The notes beneath the pieces are model-generated. The model ran no database searches. It saw nothing but the letters and a program-made list of their open reading frames with translations, and was not told where the DNA came from. A stretch of 64,000 nucleotides of DNA from Bacteroides sp. (lineage in GTDB: Bacteria; Bacteroidota; Bacteroidia; Bacteroidales; P3): NCBI GenBank assembly GCA_023662825.1, contig JAMPIH010000006.1:1-64000 (forward strand), read 5' to 3'. How positions within the stretch are numbered: the stretch's first letter is position 1; every line of letters begins with the position of its first letter. Shown here piece after piece: positions 44,200 to 53,056 of this stretch. The translations under genes and the position numbers were made by a program.

Positions 44200-44769
44200 A
44201 TGTACAGCGGAATAAAACTCAACAAAGAGCTGGTCGGGAACCTTATGCTGTTCCTCGCCAAAAAATGTCAGCCGTTGTGTCAGACCAAACTGCTGAAGTT
44301 GCTGTACCTGATTGATGAAGAGTCCACAAAACGGTATGGGACCCCCATCACATGGCTTCCCTACCGCGTATGGAAGTTAGGCCCGGTGGCACAAGACGTA
44401 TTCTTCGCAAAATATCCGGGAACCAACCTTTTTTCCGACTACGTGAAATTCGATTTTCAGGGCAGCACCTGCATCGTAAGGCCGGCCAATACATTTGATG
44501 ATTCGGAGTTCAGCGAACTGGACATGGAAGTGATTTCCGATATCGCGGAACGGTACGGGAACCTATCCGCAAGCCAGTTAGTGAAAATCACCCATAGGAA
44601 AGGTTCTCTCTGGAGCAACACCAAAGAACGGGAACACATATCGTTCACGCCGGACAACAGCACGAGCGAGGCAGAGATTGATTTTTCGGAGTTGCTTGAC
44701 GACGGCATGAAGAAGACCGTCTATTACAACGCCTTGGAAAGCAAACTGATGGAAAGTGGCATCTGCTGA
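44200..44769 (+). CDS. Panacea (SocA/DUF4065) domain antitoxin
   Basis: 189 residues of the Panacea domain, known as the antitoxin part (PanA) of many toxin-antitoxin pairs and also in SocA. The typical pattern is visible: LFLAKKCQPLCQTKLLKLLYLIDE near the N-terminus, YRVWKLGPVAQDVF in the middle, then EVISDIAERYGNLSASQLVKITHRKGSLW at the end, equal to the family's LSxxTH..SPW-like block. A second gene overlaps its end by 14 bases, as is usual for these pairs. It has its own promoter and is flanked by repeat debris. Confidence 0.88.
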   Translation: MYSGIKLNKELVGNLMLFLAKKCQPLCQTKLLKLLYLIDEESTKRYGTPITWLPYRVWKLGPVAQDVFFAKYPGTNLFSDYVKFDFQGSTCIVRPANTFDDSEFSELDMEVISDIAERYGNLSASQLVKITHRKGSLWSNTKEREHISFTPDNSTSEAEIDFSELLDDGMKKTVYYNALESKLMESGIC

Positions 44770-45223
44770 ACGGTTTCCCATAGGCTCTATCCTGTTGATT
44801 CACGACTACCACTTGCCCACCGCCACCAAAGATAAATTCTTCATCGTACTGGGCACCGAGGGCGACAACCTGCACTTGCTTTCCATGACGACCTCGAAGA
44901 TTTATTTTGACGCCGGCCTTCTGAGACATGGCCTCATCGTTGACCGGGATATGTCTGTATATTGCTTTGAACAAGGCCGCAAGATCGGCGAAAAGGGCTT
45001 TTGCTTTCACAAGCACACCATAATATCCCATCGGAGCAACGTACATCGGCTCTCCCCCGCACAACTTGCCTCTTACGAAATTAAAGTCTGCGACCGACTT
45101 GTCAAGCAGGAACTGATTGAACTGCTATACAGTTTTTTCAAATACCGGGGCACCAAAAACAAGGATCGACGGCTTTTTGAAAGCCTCTTAGACTCACTGT
45201 CCTTACCCAACGATATTTATTAA
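44756..45223 (+). CDS. Candidate toxin partner of the Panacea antitoxin
   Basis: 155 residues from GTG 44756, overlapping the antitoxin stop by 14 bases. FPIGSILLIHDYHLPTATKD, then KFFIVLGTEGDNLHLLSMTT, recalls the first strands of MazF/PemK-like SH3-type barrels (G-x-I-L-L-I .. K-x-x-F-I-V-L-G). The usual R-x-R-P is replaced by KDKFF, so catalysis as in MazF is uncertain. The C-terminal 60 residues are helical. The position after PanA makes a toxin role likely; the target is unknown. Confidence 0.65.
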   Translation: MASAERFPIGSILLIHDYHLPTATKDKFFIVLGTEGDNLHLLSMTTSKIYFDAGLLRHGLIVDRDMSVYCFEQGRKIGEKGFCFHKHTIISHRSNVHRLSPAQLASYEIKVCDRLVKQELIELLYSFFKYRGTKNKDRRLFESLLDSLSLPNDIY

Positions 45224-45348
45224 ACCTGCATTTAGCCCTATGGACTTCTTAAAGATGCGTCCATACCGCATAAATTATCCCTGGCCCGTCAACGCATTGT
45301 TATAATATAAATTTTTAACAATATACAAAATAACAAAATAAAATTTCG

Positions 45349-45356
45349 TACCTTTG
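45349..45356 (+). promoter_or_regulatory. -7 promoter element of the lipoprotein gene
   Basis: TACCTTTG, 39 bases before ATG 45395, in an A/T-rich stretch (45290-45394). Confidence 0.65.
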
Positions 45357-45394
45357 TACGTTTATTTAAACTTTAACATTAAAAACACATCTTC

Positions 45395-46177
45395 ATGAAA
45401 CGCATGATTACGCTTTTGGCGACCGCGGGCTGCCTGCTGTTCGCCACCTCCTGCAACAAGGACAACGACAAAAAGCAATTCGCCACCAACAAGGCCGGCG
45501 AACGGCTGGTGGAAAAAGTGGAAGCCGTCCGCTATGCCCATGACACCAATTACTATTCATACCTCTTCACCTACAACAATGATGGTTCTCTCAAGAGTTT
45601 CACCCATTATTGGAACAACGACTACTATTATACAGTTTCTTTCGAAAAGAAAGATAACACATTGCATATGACCCAGACTGATTACGATGGTGAAACCAAC
45701 GCCATCGACGGGGAAAGTTCAACTTCATTTGACTTAAACAAATATGGCTTTATCGTTCTGGATCGTGGCTGGGAAGGAACTGACAATTACAGACTCTCCT
45801 ACGATGAAAGCGGCAGATATTTGCATAACGTATTTGACGGAGATGAATTAATATGGACCTTCGAATGGGAAGACGGAAATATCGCTGATGAAAAAATTGC
45901 CTTTATCCGTCAATCACACCCATCCAATATCGATTGGTCTGCATTCTTGCAAGCCTGGAGAACCGAGGACAACGAAGCCCTGGTTGCCCTCCCCTCCACC
46001 TGCGAGTTCTGGGGATTTTCGGAAGGCTACCTCGGCAACAAATGTCAAGGCCTCCCTATTGAATCTGATGATTGTAAATATACCTACGATTTTAATGAAG
46101 ACGGATTTGTTTCCTCAATCCTTAAAACAAGTTCATGGTATACAACAATCAATACCATAACTTACAAGAACAAATAG
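45395..46177 (+). CDS. Lipoprotein of unknown function
   Basis: 260 residues with a lipoprotein signal (ITLLATAGCLLFATSC). The mature part is rich in aromatic and acidic residues with repeated Y-x-Y..N.DG patterns (YLFTYNNDGSLKSFTHYWNN, LSYDESGRYL, YTYDFNEDGFVSSI). This resembles RHS/DUF4595-like beta repeats of Bacteroidota surface lipoproteins. It has its own promoter and terminator and stands alone. No function can be given. Confidence 0.65.
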   Translation: MKRMITLLATAGCLLFATSCNKDNDKKQFATNKAGERLVEKVEAVRYAHDTNYYSYLFTYNNDGSLKSFTHYWNNDYYYTVSFEKKDNTLHMTQTDYDGETNAIDGESSTSFDLNKYGFIVLDRGWEGTDNYRLSYDESGRYLHNVFDGDELIWTFEWEDGNIADEKIAFIRQSHPSNIDWSAFLQAWRTEDNEALVALPSTCEFWGFSEGYLGNKCQGLPIESDDCKYTYDFNEDGFVSSILKTSSWYTTINTITYKNK

Positions 46178-46198
46178 CTTACAATTTAAAAATCTATA

Positions 46199-46238
46199 AG
46201 AAGGGGAGCAACCAGTAGGTTATTCCCCTTCTCTTTTT
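46199..46238 (+). terminator. Intrinsic terminator after the lipoprotein gene
   Basis: AGAAGGGGA pairs with TCCCCTTCT (one base out of register in the loop side), followed by CTTTTTAT. Confidence 0.75.
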
Positions 46239-46317
46239 ATTCCCCCAGTCGTTTCTTGATATATTTCTCCAACCGGTTTACCTTGGCCTTCAGTGCCTCC
46301 ATTAACTTTTCATAAAA

Positions 46318-46362
46318 AACGCTTTTTCCGCAACGAAGCAGATCGCTATCCAAATCCTTTTT
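46318..46362 (-). repeat. Partial copy of the dispersed repeat at the tmRNA 3' end
   Basis: CAACGAAGCAGATCGC followed by TATCCAAATCCTTTTTTT matches the right end of copy B. Read on the minus strand it ends GGAAAAAGCGTTTTTT, and may serve as the tmRNA terminator. Confidence 0.5.
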
Positions 46363-46365
46363 TTG

Positions 46366-46743
46366 TGGAACCGGGCGGAATCGAACCGCCGTCCAAACAA
46401 GCAGCAAAAAAGTTTTCTACACGCTTAGCCTTTCCTTTGTTTTTCGTAACGGGACTGGCGAAAAGCATCCGTATCCCGTTCTTATCTTCCTAATTACCGG
46501 ACACAACCGAAAGCGGGATGAGCCCGGAACCGACTTTGATTGTTTTGCACTTCGGTGGAAACGAGCCGGCGGTCATGGCTTTTTCCGGAAGCGTCGCTGA
46601 ATGTAGTACCTTGTACTAGGCAGCGAGAGCGTAATCGCTATTGTTGCCGTTTAATGGCGTGAGTATTGGTTTTAGCGAGGCAGTTACCCAACCCTCGGCG
46701 TGCTTGCTTTCCACTGTCCCTGCTGTCAAAACCAGTCGGCCCC
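46366..46743 (-). ncRNA. ssrA: Transfer-messenger RNA
   Basis: Minus-strand RNA starting GGGGCCGACTGGTTTTGACA and ending CGGTTCGATTCCGCCCGGTT plus CCA-like end. The acceptor GGGGCCG pairs with CGGTTCC. The tag frame (46648 down to 46616) reads GNNSDYALAA then TAG, with the YALAA degradation signal. tmRNA with SmpB rescues stalled ribosomes. A -7 element TATATTTG is at 46761-46768. The tag differs from the usual GENNYALAA-type Bacteroidota tags. Confidence 0.95.
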
Positions 46744-46760
46744 GTGAAAATCAAGAAGTG

Positions 46761-46768
46761 CAAATATA
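46761..46768 (-). promoter_or_regulatory. -7 promoter element of tmRNA
   Basis: Minus-strand TATATTTG, 18 bases before the mature 5' end, leaving a short precursor for RNase P to remove. Confidence 0.55.
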
Positions 46769-46927
46769 CTAAGAATTTTAAAGAAACAGATTGGTGTAGA
46801 CTGAATAATGTAAGTCGTTGAGGGGATGGTAAGTTAAAGCGAAATCATTCAATGGCTTGCTTATATCAACAATTATAATATCCTGAAATGCACCTACATA
46901 TAAAAACAAAACGGCATTTTTGCGGAA

Positions 46928-47638
46928 TCATCCCGCCGGATTATCCGGATTCGGGTTTTGCAGTCTGGCGGTCGCTTTCTCCGCATATAGTCTTCCAATA
47001 GGCAATAGTTGTCCGGATGCCAGCCTGATTTCCTGCCTGCTGAACGAACTTACGGCATCCACGGCGACAATGAACGAACGGTGTATCCGTACGAATCGTC
47101 GTGCCGGCAGCAATTCCTCCACCGCTTTGAGGTTCATGCGCGAGAGTACGTAGAAGCCTTTGCGACGGAAAAATTTGGAGTAATTCTCCATTGCCTCCAC
47201 ATAAAGTATGTCGGCTATGGGAATTACGACGTTGTTGTATTCCTGCTTGACGGTGATGATCTCCTCAGCTCCGCGGATATATTCCATGCGTCGCCGTGCC
47301 TTTTCCACAGCGATTTCGAACCGTTCGTAGGAGAAAGGTTTGTGGAGGAAATCAACGGCATCGAGGTTGAATCCGTCAAGCGCATAACGGATGTAGGCAG
47401 TCGTAAAGATAAAACAAGTCGATGACGGTAGTTTTCGAGCGATGTCGAGACCGTTCAGGCAATCCATTTCTATATCAAGAAAAACAACATCAGGCTGTCT
47501 GTCGATAACAGCTTGCAATCCTTCTTGCGGTTCACTATACACAAGCAGGTCAATGCCACCCGACCGCAAACAGAATTGAGAGATGACGGACAGCGCTATG
47601 GGCTCGTCATCTATGGCAATACAATTTATTCTTTTCAT
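46928..47638 (-). CDS. LytTR-family response regulator
   Basis: 236 residues: an N-terminal receiver with the acidic pocket IDDEP (9-13), phosphorylation Asp 55 in VVFLDIEMD, and Lys in FLHKPF, then a C-terminal LytTR DNA-binding domain (ILYVEAMENYSKFF, LPARRFVRIHRSFIVAVDAV). It is the output part of a two-component system; the kinase gene upstream overlaps by 4 bases. The RND efflux genes diverge from the pair, and are the likely target. Confidence 0.94.
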   Translation of the reverse strand: MKRINCIAIDDEPIALSVISQFCLRSGGIDLLVYSEPQEGLQAVIDRQPDVVFLDIEMDCLNGLDIARKLPSSTCFIFTTAYIRYALDGFNLDAVDFLHKPFSYERFEIAVEKARRRMEYIRGAEEIITVKQEYNNVVIPIADILYVEAMENYSKFFRRKGFYVLSRMNLKAVEELLPARRFVRIHRSFIVAVDAVSSFSRQEIRLASGQLLPIGRLYAEKATARLQNPNPDNPAG

Positions 47639-48648
47639 TTCAAATATATAATCAAGCGCAATTCATATTCGGAGCCTTCTTCTTGCACAGTCAGGGTGAA
47701 ACGATTGGGATAAAGCAGTTCCAATCGGGCACGGCAGTTTTCGATGCCGACGGCAGGCTCCTTTTTATTCCTTTTTTTCATGATTCTGTTTTTCGTGAAG
47801 AAACGAAGTATTCCTTCTTTAACTTCCATGCGAATATATATTTTGCAATCTTTGCTTGAAGAGGTTCCATACTTGAAAGCATTTTCCACGAAGGTTATAA
47901 ACAGCATCGGCGGTATTTGCAACATATCATCATCCGCCTCACATTCCCAAATCACCTTCGTGTAACGATTCAGGCGAAGCGACTGCAGTGCGATGTAATG
48001 ATCAATATAACTGATTTCCTTACAGATATCCACCAAATCGTCTGTAGCATGCGTGTACATGTATTGCACCATATCGGCAAACTGAACGAATGCGGATTCG
48101 GCTTTTTCAGATTTCTGAACAACAAGACCGTAGAGGGTATTAAGCGTATTGAACAGAAAGTGCGGATCAATCTGAGCTTTGTAAAGTGCAAGTTCTGTCT
48201 TGTTTTTTTGGCTTTCCAACTCTTTTTTTGCCAATGTTTGCCGGAAAAGTTCGAAAATCAAACTGACAGAAAGACTGTATCCACTTACGACCAGAAAAAG
48301 AAACCATACAGTCTGTTTACGCAGATGTTCTTTCAAATTCGGGTGTAAAGGCGAGATATCTACACTGTTTTCCGGATAAGGGTATAACGAAAGCAGATAG
48401 GTAGCACCAAAAAACAATAGAATGAAAAATGCCATTCTATCATACTTGCGATTCATAAAGAGTTGCGGGAAATTGACTTTTCGTATGGCGAAATAGACAA
48501 CATACATATACGCCACAAGAGTTATGGCAAAAAGCGTGTACTTTTCAATCCACTTTTCAACGGGCGCCAACGTGATGACGAGCGGCAGGATGATTACACA
48601 AAAAAACAGGTCAATAATCCGAGTTATACTTTTACATTTATATTCCAT
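47635..48648 (-). CDS. LytS-like sensor histidine kinase
   Basis: 337 residues. The N-terminus has four membrane segments (IIDLFFCVIILPLVITLAP, LFAITLVAYMYVVYFAI, MAFFILLFFGATYLLSLYP, VWFLFLVVSGYSLSVSLIF). The cytoplasmic part has the His_kinase motif KAQIDPHFLFNTLNTLYG (His 163), then an HATPase region (LFITFVENAFKYG) whose ATP lid is short (KNRIMKKRNKKEPAVGIENCRARL), as in this family. The promoter TATCTTTG is at 48670-48677 on the minus strand. It likely senses envelope stress or a pump substrate. Confidence 0.92.
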   Translation of the reverse strand: MEYKCKSITRIIDLFFCVIILPLVITLAPVEKWIEKYTLFAITLVAYMYVVYFAIRKVNFPQLFMNRKYDRMAFFILLFFGATYLLSLYPYPENSVDISPLHPNLKEHLRKQTVWFLFLVVSGYSLSVSLIFELFRQTLAKKELESQKNKTELALYKAQIDPHFLFNTLNTLYGLVVQKSEKAESAFVQFADMVQYMYTHATDDLVDICKEISYIDHYIALQSLRLNRYTKVIWECEADDDMLQIPPMLFITFVENAFKYGTSSSKDCKIYIRMEVKEGILRFFTKNRIMKKRNKKEPAVGIENCRARLELLYPNRFTLTVQEEGSEYELRLIIYLK

Positions 48649-48669
48649 TCAGTATAAACAATTTATTCA

Positions 48670-48677
48670 CAAAGATA
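48670..48677 (-). promoter_or_regulatory. -7 promoter element of the two-component operon
   Basis: Minus-strand TATCTTTG, about 20 bases before the kinase ATG. The 150-base region up to the RND operon has no clear -7 element for the + strand, which fits activator-dependent transcription of the pump. Confidence 0.55.
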
Positions 48678-48798
48678 CGAATTACGGATTCTGCATGCAA
48701 GCATTGTTTGCACCGTTTACCACCGCATTCTTGTTGTTCATCAACGCATTTTTCCGACCTGCCGCTTTCTTAGTAATATTACCTCCAAAATTTTCAAT

Positions 48799-49923
48799 AT
48801 GAATAATGTATCTAAAACAAAAATGATTCTTGCCGCTTGCGTTTTGTCTTTTTTCGTCTCCTGCGATGAAAGCCGCAACAAACCGCAACAAGGGGCAACG
48901 GCTTACCGAATGGCTACGATAACATTAAGCGACCGTACGCTTCGTGCCAGTTACACGGCCACCATTCGGGGATATCAGACCATAGAAATTCGCCCGCAGG
49001 TAAGCGGTCAGATTACAGACATCCGAATGAAGGAAGGCGATGCCGTTCGAAAAGACAGTGTCTTGTTCATCATCGACCAAGTTCCTTACAAGGCGGCGCA
49101 CGACATAGCTGTCGCTAATGTGAGAAGTGCCGAAGCCGTTCTCTCTACCGCCCGTTTGGTATTGGAAAGCAATAAGGGCTTGCTGGAAGAAGAAGTGGTT
49201 TCGGAGTTCGACTTGCAGACTGCACGCAACGAAGTATTGGAAGCGGAGGCTAAATTGGCATTGGCAGAGGCCGAAGAAAAAAGTGCACGCAACAACCTCT
49301 CTTATACAGAAGTAAAGTCGCCCGTGAATGGTGTGGCAAGCATGATTCCTTACCGGGTAGGGGCATTGGTCAGCAGCACATCGGGAGAACCATTGGTTAC
49401 GGTGTCAGATGACAGCCTAGTATATACATACTTCTCAATGGCAGAAAATCAGATGTTGGACATGATTCAGCGATACGGTTCTTTGAAACATGCCATTGGG
49501 CAATTGCCGGAAGTGGAACTGAAAATGAGCAATGGCGAACTGTACGCACATAAAGGCCGTATTGATGCCGTCAGTGGAACTATCGACGAGCGTACAGGAG
49601 CCGTAAGCCTGCGTGCCGTATTCCCTAATAAAGAAAGGTTGTTACGCAACGGCGGCAGCGGTACGGTACTGATTCCCTCCATACGAAAGGATTGCGTCGT
49701 CATTCCGCAAACTGCCACCTATGAATTGCAGGACCGTATTTTTGTCTATAGAGTCGTAGACGGCAAGGCCGTTTCTACCCGTATCGAAGTCTTCCCGCAA
49801 AATGACGGAAAAGAATATATCGTAGAATCCGGTTTACAGGAAGGCGATGTCATTATCGCAGAAGGAGCCGGTTTGGTACGTGAAGGGTCTGTTGTAGAAT
49901 CTGAAAATACACGGAGAGAGTAA
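48799..49923 (+). CDS. RND efflux periplasmic adaptor lipoprotein
   Basis: 374 residues of the membrane-fusion (AcrA/MexA) family. Lipoprotein signal MILAACVLSFFVSC, then a lipoyl domain half (IEIRPQVSGQITDIRMKEGD), a coiled-coil hairpin (AHDIAVANVRSAEAVLSTAR .. EVLEAEAKLALAEAEEKS), the second lipoyl half (IQKVKSPVNGVASM-like), and the beta-barrel. It links the inner-membrane pump and the outer channel across the periplasm. First gene of the three-gene pump operon; the permease starts 2 bases after its stop. Confidence 0.94.
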   Translation: MNNVSKTKMILAACVLSFFVSCDESRNKPQQGATAYRMATITLSDRTLRASYTATIRGYQTIEIRPQVSGQITDIRMKEGDAVRKDSVLFIIDQVPYKAAHDIAVANVRSAEAVLSTARLVLESNKGLLEEEVVSEFDLQTARNEVLEAEAKLALAEAEEKSARNNLSYTEVKSPVNGVASMIPYRVGALVSSTSGEPLVTVSDDSLVYTYFSMAENQMLDMIQRYGSLKHAIGQLPEVELKMSNGELYAHKGRIDAVSGTIDERTGAVSLRAVFPNKERLLRNGGSGTVLIPSIRKDCVVIPQTATYELQDRIFVYRVVDGKAVSTRIEVFPQNDGKEYIVESGLQEGDVIIAEGAGLVREGSVVESENTRRE

Positions 49924-49925
49924 TT

Positions 49926-52900
49926 ATGAAAATACAGACCTTTATCGACCGACCTATACTGGCCGGTGTCATTTCGGTATTCATCACGTTGCTCGGCGTC
50001 ATTTGCCTTGTACAGTTGCCGGTAGAACAGTTTCCTGAGATTGCTCCTCCTACCGTAAGCATATCGGCCACTTATTCCGGTGCAAACGCCGAGACAGTAC
50101 AGAAAAGCGTGGTCGTGCCACTCGAAGAGGCTATCAATGGTGTGGAGAATATGATGTATATGGTGTCGTCGGCCACCAATACGGGATCCGCCAATATCCA
50201 GATTTATTTCCGGCAAGGTACGGACGGCGATATGGCGATGGTCAATGTGCAGAACCGGCTGGCTTCGGCTCAAGGCCTGCTCCCTGCCGAAGTGACTCAA
50301 AGCGGTATTACCGTGCGCAAACGCCAGACAAGCCGCATTAAAACATTGGCCTTGTACAGCCCCGATGATTCTTTCGATGAAAAGTTTCTGTGCAACTACA
50401 TGAAAATAAACATCGAGCCCCGGTTCGCCCGTATCGCGGGCATCGGCGAGGTGGATGTCAAAGGAGCCGACTACTCGCTCCGTATTTGGCTCGATCCCGG
50501 CAAGATGGCCCAATACGGTCTTGTTCCGTCGGACATCCGAAAAGTTCTTGATGAGCAGAATCTTGAATCGCCCACCGGTTCATTGGGTGCCGAGTCGGAA
50601 AATACATTTCGCTATGTACTGAAATATCGCGGCCGTTATGACAAGGAAACCGACTATGAAAATCTGGTGGTCAGTGCACAAGAGAACGGAACTGTCCTGC
50701 GGCTTAAAGATGTCGCGCAAATCGAATTGGGCTCGAAAACTTATGAATATATCGGTTCGGTGAATGGGCATCCGGGAACGACGTGCATGATTTCGCAGAC
50801 TTCTGGTTCGAATGCCAACGAAATTATCGAAGAGATAGACATGGTGGTAGCCGAACTGTCGAAAGACCTGCCCAAAGGAATGGAGATCGTGGACCTGATG
50901 AGTACGAAAGATTTTCTGGATGCTTCAATACGCAACGTGCTGATAACCTTGATCGAAGCCGTGCTGCTGGTTGTACTCGTGGTCTATGTCTTTTTGCAAA
51001 ATCTGCGCTCCACACTCATCCCTGCTCTTTCTATTGTCGTTTCATTGGTGGGAACATTCGCTTTTCTGCATGTAGCAGGATTCAGCCTGAACATGATTAC
51101 ACTCTTTGCTCTCGTGCTGGTCATCGGTACGGTGGTGGACAATGCCATCGTAGTGGTCGAAGCTGTGCAAGCCAAGTTCGATGAAGGGTATCGCTCACCC
51201 TATGAAGCCACGGTCTTTGCGATGGACGGTATTTCAGCTGCCTTACTGACCTCTACGTTCGTCTTCATGGCAGTATTTATTCCCGTCAGTTTCATGGGCG
51301 GCACGACCGGTACATTCTACACGCAGTTTGGTCTGACGATGGCCGTAGCTGTAGGCATCTCTCTGTTGAACGCACTGACGCTCAGTCCGGCACTCTGCGT
51401 CCTGCTCATGACACCTCATGCAGAGCACGATGGTAGGTTGGGATTCTCCGCACGTTTTCATCGGGCTTTCGAGGCTGTTTTCGACCGACTGCTCACACGT
51501 TACAAAAGCGGCGTACTGGTCATGTTGCGGAGGAAATGGATTGCCGGGGTGCTGTTGGCGCTGACCTGCGGAAGCCTTGTTTACCTGATGCAGACAACAA
51601 AAACGGGGCTCGTGCCCAACGAGGATATGGGCACAATCAACATTGACGTGCAGACACCTCCCGGAACCAACCTGCAGGAAACGGTACGCATCATGGATGA
51701 GATCGACCGCCGCATCGGCGACATTCCGCAAATTGAAGTATGTGCCAAGACCACCGGTATGGGCATGTTAAGCGGACTGGGGTCGTCAAGCGGCATGTTT
51801 ACCATCCGTCTGCAGTCTTGGGATCAGCGCACAAAGAAGGGCGATGACATTCAGTCCGTCATCGACGAGATATATCGACGAACGGCAGACATCGCTGCAG
51901 CAAAGATTATCGTATTTACTCAGGCCATGATTCCCGGATACGGTGCGAGCAGCGGTTTCGAGATTCATCTGCAAGACTATAAAGGCGGCACTGTCGAAAA
52001 CTTGCAACGTATAGCCAACCGGCTAATCGGAGCATTGAATGCCAGGCCTGAAATCGCAAAAGCGACTACCGCCTTCGATACGAAATATCCCCAGTATCTT
52101 TTGGAAGTCGATGCCGCACGCTGCAAGCAGACGGGCGTATCGCCCGCCGATGTACTGGATGTATTGTCGGGATATGTCGGCGGTATATACGCCTCGAATA
52201 TGAACCGTTTTTCCAAACTATACCGCGTCATGGTACAGGCATCTCCGGAATTTCGCCTCGACACCAAAGCTCTGAACAACATGTTCGTGCGGAACAATCG
52301 TGGAGAGATGAATCCTATCGGACAATACCTGAGGCTGACCAAAGTCTACGGTGCACAATCGCTGGCTCGTTTCAATCTTTTCTCGGCCATCGCCATCAAT
52401 GGTTCGGCGGCAAGCGGGTATAGTTCGGGTGAAGCGATTCGCGCCGTACGCGAAGTGGCTGGAGAAGTATTGCCTACGGGGTACGGTTATGAGTTCGGGG
52501 GCATGTCGCGCGAGGAGGCCTCTTCGGAAAGCTCGGCAACCATTGTTTTCGTAATCAGTTTCGTTTTCATCTATCTGATTTTATGTGCCCTTTACGAAAG
52601 TCTCTTCATGCCTGTGGTCATTCTGCTCTCCGTGCCGTTCGGGTTGGCTGGCAGTTTCCTATTCGCCCGCATGTTCGGACTGGAAAACAATATTTATCTG
52701 CAAGTCGGCCTGCTGATGCTTATCGGACTTTTAGCCAAAACCGCCATTCTACTTACCGAATATGCAACCGAACGCCGTAAAATGGGAGCGAGTATCGCCG
52801 TTGCCGCCTTGTTGGCCGCGAAAGCCCGTTTGCGGCCCATTTTAATGACCTCGCTGACGATGGTTTTCGGTATGTTGCCGATGATGTTTTCCAGCGGTGT

Positions 52901-53054
52901 GGGAGCCAACGGAAACATTTCTATCGGTGTAGGTACGGTAGGTGGAATGCTTATCGGTACAATTGCACTTTTATTCATCGTTCCGGTGTTGTTTATTGTA
53001 TTTCAACGAGTGGAAGAATCTGTCATGCCTTCTCGCATGCTAAAACAGAAATAA
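49926..53054 (+). CDS. RND efflux permease (AcrB/HAE1 type)
   Basis: 1042 residues, normal length. The start MKIQTFIDRPILAGVISVFI, porter domains (AQKSVVVPLEEAINGVENMMYM-like), and twelve membrane segments are all present. In the fourth segment the proton-relay pair that is DD in AcrB reads DN (TVVDNAIVVVEAV, residues 405-406). The TM10 Lys (GLLAKTAILLTEYA) is kept. It exports hydrophobic compounds with adaptor and channel; the substrate is unknown. The adaptor gene is 2 bases upstream and the channel gene 2 bases downstream. Confidence 0.94.
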   Translation: MKIQTFIDRPILAGVISVFITLLGVICLVQLPVEQFPEIAPPTVSISATYSGANAETVQKSVVVPLEEAINGVENMMYMVSSATNTGSANIQIYFRQGTDGDMAMVNVQNRLASAQGLLPAEVTQSGITVRKRQTSRIKTLALYSPDDSFDEKFLCNYMKINIEPRFARIAGIGEVDVKGADYSLRIWLDPGKMAQYGLVPSDIRKVLDEQNLESPTGSLGAESENTFRYVLKYRGRYDKETDYENLVVSAQENGTVLRLKDVAQIELGSKTYEYIGSVNGHPGTTCMISQTSGSNANEIIEEIDMVVAELSKDLPKGMEIVDLMSTKDFLDASIRNVLITLIEAVLLVVLVVYVFLQNLRSTLIPALSIVVSLVGTFAFLHVAGFSLNMITLFALVLVIGTVVDNAIVVVEAVQAKFDEGYRSPYEATVFAMDGISAALLTSTFVFMAVFIPVSFMGGTTGTFYTQFGLTMAVAVGISLLNALTLSPALCVLLMTPHAEHDGRLGFSARFHRAFEAVFDRLLTRYKSGVLVMLRRKWIAGVLLALTCGSLVYLMQTTKTGLVPNEDMGTINIDVQTPPGTNLQETVRIMDEIDRRIGDIPQIEVCAKTTGMGMLSGLGSSSGMFTIRLQSWDQRTKKGDDIQSVIDEIYRRTADIAAAKIIVFTQAMIPGYGASSGFEIHLQDYKGGTVENLQRIANRLIGALNARPEIAKATTAFDTKYPQYLLEVDAARCKQTGVSPADVLDVLSGYVGGIYASNMNRFSKLYRVMVQASPEFRLDTKALNNMFVRNNRGEMNPIGQYLRLTKVYGAQSLARFNLFSAIAINGSAASGYSSGEAIRAVREVAGEVLPTGYGYEFGGMSREEASSESSATIVFVISFVFIYLILCALYESLFMPVVILLSVPFGLAGSFLFARMFGLENNIYLQVGLLMLIGLLAKTAILLTEYATERRKMGASIAVAALLAAKARLRPILMTSLTMVFGMLPMMFSSGVGANGNISIGVGTVGGMLIGTIALLFIVPVLFIVFQRVEESVMPSRMLKQK

Positions 53055-53056
53055 CC

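Noticed and set aside
46237-46302. Minus-strand reading MEALKAKVNRLEKYIKKRLG ending at 46237
   Set aside because: Coiled-coil-like and protein-like, but only about 21 residues, without promoter or context; not enough to call a gene.
46293-46493. 66-codon + strand frame with GGIEPPSKQ
   Set aside because: It runs through the tmRNA gene on the other strand; this kind of peptide is a known false prediction across tmRNA/tRNA T arms.
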